A stretch of DNA of 64,000 nucleotides from assembly GCF_900112765.1 (NCBI RefSeq), contig NZ_FOMZ01000002.1, forward strand, positions 372,001 to 436,000. Direction: 5' to 3'. Positions 7,199 through 14,697 of this stretch are shown here, one piece after another. A program made the position numbers and the translations under genes. Every line of letters begins with the position of its first letter. Positions within the stretch are counted from its first letter, which is position 1. This DNA is from Actinopolyspora alba. GTDB lineage: Bacteria > Actinomycetota > Actinomycetes > Mycobacteriales > Pseudonocardiaceae. A model generated the notes under the pieces. It was not told where the DNA came from, did no database searches, and was given only the letters and a program-made list of their open reading frames with translations.

Positions 7199-7957
7199 AT
7201 GCAACGGGATTCATCCATCGCGCATCGTTCGGCCGGGTACTGGCCCGGCCAACCGTTGGTGAACATCGGTGCCGGGCTGCTGCTCGGAATCGCGCTGTTC
7301 GTCGTGGAACTGCAGCACCGGATCTCGCTGAAGGAAGCAGCGATCGGCTACTTCGCGTACTCGGATCCGATACCCGTGATCCTCGCGCTGTTCGTCGGAG
7401 TGCTGGCCACCGCGCCGGTGTTCGTGACCGACCAGGAGACCGGACGCAGTCCGTACCTGCGGATCGCGGGAGTCGGGCCGCGCGAGCACGTGCTCGGCTC
7501 GATACGCGTGGCGGCGGGTCGGACAGTGGTGACGACGGCCACGATGGTGGTCTTCGTCGACGTGCTGGCGCTGTTCGTCTACCCGCTGCGCACCGTCGAT
7601 GAAAGCGTGCTGCTGTGGCCCGGGATGCACGCCATGGGGCCGGTCGTGGACCTGGTCATGCTGCTGTGGTGCTGCCTGGTCTCGGTGGGCGTGCTGCTGG
7701 TGGCGCACCTGCTCGCCGTCTACCGCACGCCCCGGCTGGTCGCGCTGGTCTGCGCGCCGCTGGCGGTGCTGCTCGGTGCCCTTGTGGGCGATGAGCTCGG
7801 GCTCACGCCGATAAGGCTGATGCTCACCCCAGGACACGGGGCCCACCTTTTCCCGCACAACCCGCTGAACTGGACGATCGGTCCCGCGCTGTGGCTGCTC
7901 GTCGACGCGGCACTGATCACCGTCATCGCCCTACTCGCCCCCCGAGCCGAACGCTAG
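7199..7957 (+). CDS. ABC transporter membrane protein (permease 1)
   Basis: An integral membrane protein of about 252 residues with roughly six hydrophobic segments (for example VNIGAGLLLGIALFVVEL, IPVILALFVGVLATAPVFV and a last segment LWLLVDAALITVIALLAP). I prefer ATG 7199 with GGAA upstream. ATG 7127, overlapping the espG stop, is possible, but it would add 24 residues from an AT-rich stretch that looks intergenic. It is followed at 14 bases by an ABC ATPase and then a second membrane protein, making an ABC-2-like system. Substrate unknown; direction is probably export, as no binding protein is present. Confidence 0.7.
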   Translation: MQRDSSIAHRSAGYWPGQPLVNIGAGLLLGIALFVVELQHRISLKEAAIGYFAYSDPIPVILALFVGVLATAPVFVTDQETGRSPYLRIAGVGPREHVLGSIRVAAGRTVVTTATMVVFVDVLALFVYPLRTVDESVLLWPGMHAMGPVVDLVMLLWCCLVSVGVLLVAHLLAVYRTPRLVALVCAPLAVLLGALVGDELGLTPIRLMLTPGHGAHLFPHNPLNWTIGPALWLLVDAALITVIALLAPRAER

Positions 7958-7970
7958 GTCGCACAACCAC

Positions 7971-8870
7971 ATGGAAACCCCGAACCGGGCACTGCTGGAA
8001 ACCGAGAAACTGGGCAAACGCTTCGGCAACCACTGGGCGGTCAGCGACGTCGACCTCGCCGTCCGAAGTGGCCGAACCGTCGGCATCGTCGGCCCCAACG
8101 GCGCGGGCAAGACCACGCTGCTGGCCGCGCTGCTCGGCCTGATCGAACCGAGCGCGGGAAAGCTGCACCACCACACCGTAGGGGGCACGCGGCCGAGCTT
8201 CGGCGCGGTGCTCGACCAGGACGGACTGATCAACAGCGTCTCCGGGCGCCGCAACCTCGACCAGTGGGCCGGGATGCTGGGCGGCGTCACGTCGAACGAG
8301 GTGGACGAGTGCCTCGACGCGGTGGGGATGCGCCAGGCGGCGCGCAAGCGGGTCGGCACCTACTCGCTGGGAATGCGGCGCCGGTTGTGCCTGGCGCGGG
8401 CGCTGCTGGGCGATCCCGAGGTGCTGGTGCTCGACGAGCCCGGCAACGGGTTGGACCCCGCCGGGATCATCCGGCTCAAGGAGCTGATCGGCGAGCGGGC
8501 ACGTGCCGGAACCGGGGTGATCTTCAGCAGCCACTCGATCGCCGACGTCGACGAGATGAGCGACGAGATCGTCTACATCTCCGGCGGTGAGGTCGTCACC
8601 CGCTGGCCCGAGGACAGCCCCCGCTGGTGGCGACTGCGCTTCGCGGCCGAGGACGAGGACGCGGAAGCCACCCGGCACGCCGCCGCCACGGTGCTGAAGG
8701 AACACGACTGGACACACCGGATCGACCCCTACATCGGGGTGCTCGCCGAGCAGTCCGCGCCGCTGCACGAACTGCTGGCGCTGCTCTCGCGGGCGGAGCT
8801 GCCGCTGGGAAACGTCGAGGACCTGGGCCGCGACATCGAACAACCCTTCCGCGGATTGGACAGCTGGTGA
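7971..8870 (+). CDS. ABC transporter ATP-binding protein
   Basis: A 299-residue ATPase with Walker A GPNGAGKTT near residue 45, a YSLGM signature in place of LSGGQ, Walker B VLVLDEP and an H-loop SSHS. The last 80 residues are an extension resembling regulatory tails of drug or bacteriocin exporters. The relaxed signature is usual in CcmA/NatA-type ATPases. It lies between two membrane protein genes; its stop overlaps the start of the second (TGATG), so the three form one operon. Confidence 0.9.
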   Translation: METPNRALLETEKLGKRFGNHWAVSDVDLAVRSGRTVGIVGPNGAGKTTLLAALLGLIEPSAGKLHHHTVGGTRPSFGAVLDQDGLINSVSGRRNLDQWAGMLGGVTSNEVDECLDAVGMRQAARKRVGTYSLGMRRRLCLARALLGDPEVLVLDEPGNGLDPAGIIRLKELIGERARAGTGVIFSSHSIADVDEMSDEIVYISGGEVVTRWPEDSPRWWRLRFAAEDEDAEATRHAAATVLKEHDWTHRIDPYIGVLAEQSAPLHELLALLSRAELPLGNVEDLGRDIEQPFRGLDSW

Positions 8871-9697
8871 TGCCACGACACCCGAATCCGGTTCGGCGCG
8901 GCGGCACGGCACGGCTGGCGGTGCTGCTGGCCACGCTGCCCGCGCTGCGCTGGGCCACCCCGGTGATCCTGCTGGCCTGGTTCCTCGTCGGCACCAGCTC
9001 CACCCCGGCCGGTCTGCCTCACGAGCCGACCTACGGGGACTGGATCGTGCTGTCCTCGCTGGAGCCACGGACCCTGGCGATGGAACTGGTGATTTTCTAC
9101 GCGCTGCTGACGGCGGTAACGCAGGCGGCCTCCCGCTCGAACGGCCTGCACACCCACGCGCAGCTGGTGCTCGGCTCCGGGCGCTGGATCACTTCGGTGA
9201 TCGGCTCCGTGGTGCTCACCGCCACGGCCTTCCTCGCGGCCTGGCTGCTGCTGTTGGTCTACATGACCTACCAGTTCGGTTCCGGCCCGCGAAGCCTGCT
9301 GCTCACCGCCCAGGCCGTGGAAGGACTGGCCCCGGTGATCCAACCGGGGATCGGTTTCGTGCTGCTGGCGCTGCTGCTCGACTGGGCCGCGCTGGTGCTG
9401 ACCGGACTGCTCACGGCCGCCGTCGTCAACGGGCTGCGGAACCAGCGGACGGCCACCCTGCTGATCGCCGGGGCGCTGCTGGTCCAGGTGCCGCTCACCT
9501 CGACCGGCATCGGGCTGCGCTGGGTCGAACTGGCCGATCCGTTCCTGGTGCTCACGGCATACCCTGTGCTCTACGCCCAGAGCGGCACCGTGCTCGCGGT
9601 GAAACTCGCCGCGAACCTGCTGGTGTGGGGTGGGTTGTGCGGGTGGCTGCTGCGCCGCCCGCGCCACAACGCCGCGCTGCTGGCCGCACCGAGCTGA
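8870..9697 (+). CDS. ABC transporter membrane protein (permease 2)
   Basis: A 275-residue protein with about six membrane segments, starting at ATG 8870, which shares one base with the stop of the ATPase gene. It opens with a basic tail and a WATPVILLAWFLVG helix, and later has LLLLVYMTYQFG and a long VLLALLLDWAALVLTGLLTAAVV pair. The sequence is not homologous by eye to the first permease, so the transporter is likely a heterodimeric channel with one ATPase. Substrate unknown. It ends with a basic cytoplasmic tail just before the carrier gene. Confidence 0.75.
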   Translation: MPRHPNPVRRGGTARLAVLLATLPALRWATPVILLAWFLVGTSSTPAGLPHEPTYGDWIVLSSLEPRTLAMELVIFYALLTAVTQAASRSNGLHTHAQLVLGSGRWITSVIGSVVLTATAFLAAWLLLLVYMTYQFGSGPRSLLLTAQAVEGLAPVIQPGIGFVLLALLLDWAALVLTGLLTAAVVNGLRNQRTATLLIAGALLVQVPLTSTGIGLRWVELADPFLVLTAYPVLYAQSGTVLAVKLAANLLVWGGLCGWLLRRPRHNAALLAAPS

Positions 9698-9760
9698 GTG
9701 GTGATCAGCCCTCCCCGCTCGGAGAAGGACCGGCGCGCACGGAAAGGAGACCGCACGCGC

Positions 9761-10729
9761 GTGTCCGCGACCCAGTGGCTGGAACGCCACCAGATCCCGA
9801 TCTACCTCGGCGGGCTGGCCGCCGGTGCCGTCGTGGGCCTGGCGCTGCCCGCGAGCGCGCCCATCTGGGAGCGCTCGATCTACCCGGTGCTGGGAACGCT
9901 GCTGTACGCGACGTTTCTGCGGGTTCCCTTCACCCGGCTGACCCGTGCGTTCCGCGACGGACGGTTCCTGGCGGCGGCGCTGCTGCTGAACTTCGCGGTG
10001 GTGCCGCTGATCGTGGCCGCGTTGACCGCCGTGGTGGCCTTGCCGCGGGCGGTGCTGCTCGGGGTGCTGCTGGTGCTGCTGACCCCGTGCATCGACTACG
10101 TGATCGTGTTCACCGGGCTGGCGGGCGGGGACAGTCACCGCCTGCTGGCCGCCTCGCCGCTGCTGATGTTGGCCCAGATGGCGGCGCTGCCGCCGCTGCT
10201 GTGGCTGTTCCTCGGTCCGGGGCTGGCCGACATCGTCGCGGTGGGGCCGTTCCTGGAAGCCTTCGGAATCCTGATCGTCGCCCCGCTGGGGCTGGCCTGG
10301 GCCACCGAGGCGCTGGCCGCCCGGCACCGCACCGGTCAGGTGCTCTCCTCGGCCGTCGGCGCGGCGATGGTGCCGCTCATGGCGGCGACGTTGCTGGTGG
10401 TCGTCGCGGGCCAGGTTCCCGCGATCAGCCACCGGCTCGGCCGGGTCGTGGCCGTGGTTCCGCTGTACGTCGCCTTCCTGGTCATCATGGCCGGAGTCGG
10501 TTACGGGGTGGCGCGAGGGTTCCGGCTCGACCCGGGTCGCTCTCGCGCGCTGATCTTCAGCGGTGCCACCCGCAACTCCCTGGTCGTGCTGCCGCTGGCG
10601 CTGGCCCTGCCTGCCGGTTACGCGATCACCCCGGTGATCGTGGTCACCCAGACGCTGGTGGAGCTGCTCGGCATGATCGGCTACGTCCACACCATCCCCC
10701 GACTGGTCCGGTCACGACCGCAGAGCTGA
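9761..10729 (+). CDS. SBF/ACR3-like carrier (arsenic resistance or bile acid:Na+ symporter family)
   Basis: A polytopic protein of 322 residues with about ten membrane segments and the LLTPCIDYVIVFTGLAGGD motif, whose conserved Cys lies in the fourth helix region as in the BART superfamily branch annotated as arsenic resistance protein. The start is chosen at GTG 9761 because AAGGAG lies 11 bases upstream; GTG 9698 is in frame but lacks a ribosome site. No arsR or arsC gene is adjacent. A MerR-regulated metal operon begins 120 bases downstream, which supports a metal or metalloid role without proving arsenite as substrate. Confidence 0.75.
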   Translation: MSATQWLERHQIPIYLGGLAAGAVVGLALPASAPIWERSIYPVLGTLLYATFLRVPFTRLTRAFRDGRFLAAALLLNFAVVPLIVAALTAVVALPRAVLLGVLLVLLTPCIDYVIVFTGLAGGDSHRLLAASPLLMLAQMAALPPLLWLFLGPGLADIVAVGPFLEAFGILIVAPLGLAWATEALAARHRTGQVLSSAVGAAMVPLMAATLLVVVAGQVPAISHRLGRVVAVVPLYVAFLVIMAGVGYGVARGFRLDPGRSRALIFSGATRNSLVVLPLALALPAGYAITPVIVVTQTLVELLGMIGYVHTIPRLVRSRPQS

Positions 10730-10765
10730 GGCGTACGGCTCGGCCGCCGATCGGCCGAATCGTGG

Positions 10766-10796
10766 TTGCATCCTGTACCTGGGTACGGGCTTACCG
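10766..10796 (+). promoter_or_regulatory. MerR-type promoter/operator
   Basis: A -35-like TTGCAT (10766-10771) and a -10-like TTACCG (10791-10796) are 19 bp apart, the overlong spacing characteristic of MerR-activated promoters. The spacer holds CCTGTAC-CTGG-GTACGGG, a dyad with 6 of 7 matching pairs that closely resembles known mercury operators. It lies 54 bases before the operon whose third gene encodes a MerR-family regulator, so self-control of that operon is the natural reading. Confidence 0.75.
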
Positions 10797-10849
10797 TCGA
10801 CGGCACGAGGTTGTCGCAGCGCGTACGGCGCGGTTGAGAGGTACTCACG

Positions 10850-11365
10850 ATGGCGGTGGATTCGGACGGACCGGCCCGTACCGGTGGGACGGGAGTCGTC
10901 CCGGGCCGGTTGGTGTCCGGGGCGGGCTGGGGTGCGGTCGCGACGGTGCTCATGAGCGTGGTGATGCTCTTCGGCATGCTCACAGGCGTGGCACCGTTGC
11001 CGAACCCCGTCCCGGTAGCACTGGTGGCCCGGACCGTGGGGGCGCTGCCGCAGCCGGTGCTGGTGGGACTGGCGGTGCTGGCCCATCTGGCTTACGGGGC
11101 CGTGGCCGCGGCGGTGTTGGCCGGGTTGGTTCGCCGGGTTTCGGTATGGATCGGGCTCGGCTACGGCGTGCTGCTGTGGGGGTTGCTCGGGCTGGTGTGG
11201 CTGCCCTACCTGTCCTGGGGTTTGTTCGGGATCGCCGTGACACCGCGCATCGCGGTGGCGACGTTGCTCCCGCACCTGGTCTACGGCCTCACGCTGGGGC
11301 TCGTGCTCGACCGACATCACGCGCCGCGGCGGCGTACCACTGGAATCGGAGGGGAAGCGCGATGA
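10850..11365 (+). CDS. Small integral membrane protein of the metal operon
   Basis: A 171-residue protein with four predicted membrane helices (WGAVATVLMSVVMLFGMLTG, VLVGLAVLAHLAYGAVAAAV, WIGLGYGVLLWGLLGLVWL, IAVATLLPHLVYGLTLGLVL). Family not recognised. It is first in the operon behind the MerR-type promoter, and its stop overlaps the ATG of the next gene (ATGA). There are no Cys residues, so it is not itself a thiol-type metal carrier; a single His pair follows the last helix. Confidence 0.7.
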   Translation: MAVDSDGPARTGGTGVVPGRLVSGAGWGAVATVLMSVVMLFGMLTGVAPLPNPVPVALVARTVGALPQPVLVGLAVLAHLAYGAVAAAVLAGLVRRVSVWIGLGYGVLLWGLLGLVWLPYLSWGLFGIAVTPRIAVATLLPHLVYGLTLGLVLDRHHAPRRRTTGIGGEAR

Positions 11366-11832
11366 GGAACGACGAGAGCGTCGGGTGCGCCTGCCGCGGC
11401 CCAACCGTAGGAGACAACACGCCTCCGGCACGCACGGACAGCGTGGTTCTGGAGCCCCGTCACGAGGGAGCGGAGACCGGCAGCACCGAGGGCAGTGACT
11501 CGCTGCTCGGGTGGGTCCCGCCATCGTGTGAGTTGCCGCCGTCGCGGCAGCCGGAGCGAGCGGCCGAGTTCGATGCGCTGTTCACCGCCGCACTGCGGAG
11601 CTTCCACGAACCGGAACCGACCCGGCTGCGACTGGTGTTGGATCCGGCCTGGCGAGACACCGCGCGGGACCTGGCGGAACGGGAAAACCAGTGCTGCTCG
11701 TTGTTCACCTTCGTCCTCCAACAGCGCGACGACGAGCTGTGGCTCGACATCACGGTTCCCGCGGACCAGCGACCGGTGCTGGAGGCGCTGGCCCGGCACG
11801 CGGCAGCGACCACGCCGGAGGGATCCCCATGA
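11362..11832 (+). CDS. Cys-pair protein associated with actinobacterial mercury-type operons
   Basis: A 156-residue soluble protein. The first 60 residues are variable. The conserved part has RLRLVLDPAWRDTARDLAERE, then NQCCSLFTF, and WLDITVPADQRPVLEALARHA. This domain with a vicinal Cys pair is often seen next to or fused with MerR-type heavy-metal regulators; its activity is unknown, and metal binding or relay is a reasonable inference. Two further Cys occur early (GCACRG). It overlaps both neighbours by four bases (ATGA), so it is tightly coupled to the membrane protein and to merR. Confidence 0.65.
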   Translation: MRNDESVGCACRGPTVGDNTPPARTDSVVLEPRHEGAETGSTEGSDSLLGWVPPSCELPPSRQPERAAEFDALFTAALRSFHEPEPTRLRLVLDPAWRDTARDLAERENQCCSLFTFVLQQRDDELWLDITVPADQRPVLEALARHAAATTPEGSP

Positions 11833-12281
11833 GCGACACGAGGCTGCGCAGTGGGCAGGTCGCCGAAGCCGCCGGGGTGAATCCGCAGACCCTGCGCTAC
11901 TACGAGCGGCGCGGGCTGCTGGCCCAGCCCGAGCGCAGCCTGGGCGGCCATCGTCTGTATCCACCGGCGGCGGTAACCACGCTGCGGGTCATCAAGGCCG
12001 CACAACGGTTGGGCTTCACCCTCGACGAGGTAGCCGACCTGCTCGAAGCGGGACGCCCGCGCCGGGCAGGCAGCTCCGATCCGGGATTGCGGGAGCGTGC
12101 CCGGGCCAAGCTGGCCGAGGTCGAGGCCCGCATCGCCGACCTGCGGACCATTCGCGCCACGCTGCTCGAAGCGGTCGAGGCAGGCTGTGACGACCTGGCC
12201 TCCTGCGCCACCAGCTCGGACTGTCCACTGCCGTTCGCCGACATCGCCGAAGAGGACCACCATGACCGACCCTGCTGCTGA
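11829..12281 (+). CDS. MerR-family heavy-metal-responsive regulator
   Basis: A 150-residue regulator: winged helix-turn-helix (SGQVAEAAGVNPQTLRYYER, then RSLGGHRLYP), a dimer coiled coil (residues about 85-125) and a C-terminal metal site with Cys in AGCDDLASCATSSDCPLPF. The Cys spacing fits the actinobacterial heavy-metal branch. A second Cys pair sits at the extreme C-terminus (RPCC). Being third in its own operon behind a MerR-type promoter implies autoregulation. Metal specificity (Hg, Cd, Pb or Zn) cannot be told from sequence alone; the operator and the MerT-like neighbour favour mercury. Confidence 0.88.
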   Translation: MSDTRLRSGQVAEAAGVNPQTLRYYERRGLLAQPERSLGGHRLYPPAAVTTLRVIKAAQRLGFTLDEVADLLEAGRPRRAGSSDPGLRERARAKLAEVEARIADLRTIRATLLEAVEAGCDDLASCATSSDCPLPFADIAEEDHHDRPCC

Positions 12282-12579
12282 CCCCGCTCGTCGGAGCCGA
12301 ACATCGGTCGGTTTGGCCGGGCTGGCCGGAGCGGCCTGCCTGGCCTGCTGCCTCCTGCCCGCACTCATCACTGCCGGCCTGCTCGGTGGTGCCCTCGCCG
12401 CCGGTCTGGTGGCCTGGCTACCCGCGGTCGCCGCGGTACTGGTGCTGTCGGCGGTCGTGACGTGGAAAGCACACCGGTCCCGCGCGCACCGGTGTGGCTG
12501 CGACGAGACCCGCGACTCGGCAGCTGGTTGCGCCGCCCACCTCACAACGCCGCGCCGCAGGTCACACCGAGCCGAGTGA
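12262..12579 (+). CDS. MerT/MerF-like small membrane metal transporter
   Basis: A 105-residue protein with two membrane helices. The first carries a vicinal Cys pair (GAACLACCLLPALITAG), as in MerT/MerF mercuric transporters that hand Hg(II) across the membrane; the second is AWLPAVAAVLVLSAVV. The cytoplasmic tail adds CGCDE and another Cys. ATG 12262 lies 20 bases inside the merR gene. No mercuric reductase or lyase is seen in the window. The operon would thus move or sense metal without detoxifying it here, or merA lies elsewhere. Confidence 0.7.
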   Translation: MTDPAADPARRSRTSVGLAGLAGAACLACCLLPALITAGLLGGALAAGLVAWLPAVAAVLVLSAVVTWKAHRSRAHRCGCDETRDSAAGCAAHLTTPRRRSHRAE

Positions 12580-12949
12580 CCACGGCCGAGCGGCCACACC
12601 GCGCGGCCCGGAACAGATCACCGGGCCGCGAATCCGGCTCGCCTTACCCGCGCGGCGGTCGGTCGCGGTCCACTCGACTCCGGGATCGTTCGGGGACTCG
12701 GGCTCGTCGGAAGCGAAAGGTCTCGTCGGGAACAACGGGTGTCCTCATGGTAAACAGTGGAGAAACCTTGGCGGTACCGAGCGTGAACAGCTCTCGCCGA
12801 AGCGGGTGTTCGTCGCGCACGTGCCGGATTCCCCACCGCAGGACGACCACCCGAACCGAGTCGGGATCCCCACCTCCCACAGTGGAGTGCTCGCCACTCC
12901 CCGAGGGAGTCCGGTGATCTCGTGAGACACGACCCCTGACGAGGACCGC
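12580..12949. other. Intergenic stretch without a supported gene
   Basis: Several overlapping frames are open in this 370-base stretch, but none has a ribosome site plus protein-like composition. No clear terminator hairpin was seen after the metal operon. A small near-repeat (CAGTGGAG, then CCACTCC) lies about 70 bp before the PAP2 gene and could be regulatory. Confidence 0.4.
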
Positions 12950-13813
12950 ATGCACGAAACGGGCCCGACGGACGAACTGACCACGTCAACGGCCAACCTG
13001 GCGGTCTCGGGCATCGAGGACGTCCCGGACGTCAGCGCCAACTGGTACCTCCACATCATAGAGTTCGCGAACTCGACGCCGGATTTCGTGCACCTGCTGG
13101 CGATCCTGTTCACCGACGGCTCGCTGTTCGTCATGGCCGCCGTCCTCGCCTGGGGCATGTGGCGGGCACGCGGCCTCCCAGCGCGCGCGATGGCGTTCGC
13201 GCTGCTGGCGCCGTTCGGCATGATCGCGGCCTACCTCGTCAACGACACCATCAAGGGACTGTTCGAGGTGGGACGACCGTGCCGGTTGTTATCCGACATC
13301 AACACGATAGCGGTGTGCGACCCGCCCGGTGACTGGTCCTTCCCCAGCAACCACTCCGCCGTCGCGGGGGCCACGGCCGTCGCGATCGTGTTCGCGTGGC
13401 GCAGGCTCGGTGTTCCGGCACTGCTGGTCGGGATCTCGACCGCGGCCTCCCGAGTGTTCGTGGGAGCGCACTTCCCGCACGACGTGGTCGTGGGATTCCT
13501 GGTCGGAGCGAGCGTGGTGCTGCTGGTGATGCCGCTCGGTGTGTACCCGGCGACCCGGGCGGTCGAGAAACTGCGGGAGACCCCGAGGATAGGGAAGCTG
13601 CTGACCAAGGGGGATCGGATCGAGCACCGGACGGTGGATTCGTCCCCGGAGCTCCTGACACAGCCCATCGAGACGCAGCCCGTCGACCCGCCGACGCAAC
13701 CCGTCGAGCTCCCGACACAGCCCATCGCCGTCCAGCGGAACGCCGAGCAGCGAATCGCAGGACAGCGAACCACCGAACGGCGACAGGAGACCTACTCGAA
13801 CAGCACGCGCTGA
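12950..13813 (+). CDS. PAP2-family membrane phosphatase
   Basis: A 287-residue membrane protein with the type 2 phosphatidic acid phosphatase signature: KGLFEVGRP (motif 1), SFPSNHSA (motif 2) and SRVFVGAHFPHDV (motif 3), placed between hydrophobic helices. It should hydrolyse a lipid phosphate or pyrophosphate (undecaprenyl pyrophosphate or phosphatidate type) at the outer membrane face. An unusual cytoplasmic tail of about 75 residues contains four imperfect TQPI/TQPV repeats separated by Pro-rich spacers, then a Gln/Arg-rich end. Start is ATG 12950. No operon partner is evident. Confidence 0.85.
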   Translation: MHETGPTDELTTSTANLAVSGIEDVPDVSANWYLHIIEFANSTPDFVHLLAILFTDGSLFVMAAVLAWGMWRARGLPARAMAFALLAPFGMIAAYLVNDTIKGLFEVGRPCRLLSDINTIAVCDPPGDWSFPSNHSAVAGATAVAIVFAWRRLGVPALLVGISTAASRVFVGAHFPHDVVVGFLVGASVVLLVMPLGVYPATRAVEKLRETPRIGKLLTKGDRIEHRTVDSSPELLTQPIETQPVDPPTQPVELPTQPIAVQRNAEQRIAGQRTTERRQETYSNSTR

Positions 13814-13933
13814 TTCAGCGGCGACGCACTGCCACGAAGGCGGACCGGAGCGGCTCCCGTGGCCGACGCGGCATCGCGGCGACGTACGGGAGCCGACTCG
13901 GAAAGGCTCGCGGCTCGACGGATCGAGTGCCGA

Positions 13934-14149
13934 TCACGCCTCGGTTTCGTACGCTCGGGTTCGACGCGGCCAGAGGCTGTGCCCCAGTGACCATCGCTCC
14001 CAGGTGTAAAGAATCACCGCGGCCAACACCGCGGTACCCGCCATGGCCGCGAAGCGGCCCATCTCCACCGTGACGCCCTCCGGTGGGAACAGCAGTTCCG
14101 GCACCAGCTGGCCCAGCAGAAGCAGCACGCCGAACCAAACGTACTTCAT
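13934..14149 (-). CDS. Small two-helix membrane protein
   Basis: 71 residues with two hydrophobic helices (VWFGVLLLLGQLVPELLF and FAAMAGTAVLAAVILYTW) and a basic C-terminal tail RWSLGHSLWPRRTRAYETEA. The start is ATG 14149. It converges with the PAP2 gene (121 bases between stops). No family is recognised and no function is suggested. Confidence 0.55.
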   Translation of the reverse strand: MKYVWFGVLLLLGQLVPELLFPPEGVTVEMGRFAAMAGTAVLAAVILYTWERWSLGHSLWPRRTRAYETEA

Positions 14150-14489
14150 GGCACTCTCCGATAACGCCGCTAGGAAAACACCTCAGACATGGAAATTCCG
14201 CTGTTGTACTCGGTCGGACGGTTGTGGCGGCCGACAGCGGTCGGCCAGCTGCGAACTGCACGAGAACCAGACACCCCAGGGAACCACGAACCCAGTACGC
14301 GCGACCAGCGATCCTAACGGCACGGCACTCGGAAACAGCACCCCCGTCACCCGTGACGACCAGCGAGGTCGTCCGGGAGTCACACAACGTTGTCCACGTC
14401 TGCGCCGCTCCGTCACTCACCCTTCACCCGGAAGGTGACCTCGAAAGCCGCGACAGCTTCTTCCCGCCGCGAAGCCTCGTCGCGGCAAC

Positions 14490-14512
14490 GTCAATTTCTC
14501 GCGAAATCGATG
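14490..14512 (+). repeat. Dispersed palindromic repeat, copy 1
   Basis: AATTTCTCGCGAAATCGATG here is one of six intergenic copies of a palindrome whose full form is CGTCGATTTC-TCGC-GAAATCGACG (10-bp arms, 4-base loop). This copy has A in place of G at the start of the left arm, so the stem is shortened. It is a direct repeat of copy 2, 54 bp away. Confidence 0.8.
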
Positions 14513-14543
14513 CCCCAATGCGGCGGGGCGGCCTTCGGCTGGC

Positions 14544-14563
14544 GTCAATTTCTCGCGAAATCG
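14544..14563 (+). repeat. Dispersed palindromic repeat, copy 2
   Basis: Same orientation and same variant left arm (GTCAATTTCTCGCGAAATCG) as copy 1. It is followed by CCGCGCC and then directly by the second repeat type at 14579, an arrangement also found near 27,600 and 50,000. Confidence 0.8.
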
Positions 14564-14578
14564 CCGCGCCCTCCCGGG

Positions 14579-14618
14579 GCGAGAGCCGTGCCGGATGTTC
14601 CGCCGAGTGAGCACCCGC
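14579..14618 (+). repeat. Second dispersed repeat (GCGAGAGCCGTGCCGG type), copy 1
   Basis: The segment reads GCGAGAGCCGTGCCGG, then a GTTCCGCC box. Matching copies lie near 23,745 and 27,595 (inverted) and 50,138. It lies in the 548-base gap before the ABC exporter gene, which holds no supported gene. Confidence 0.65.
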
Positions 14619-14697
14619 ACAACCCGAGCCGAGCACCCGCGTCAGGAAAGCCGCGTCAGGAAAGCGAGGCGTCGGAGTGGGGTCCTAACCTGACGGG

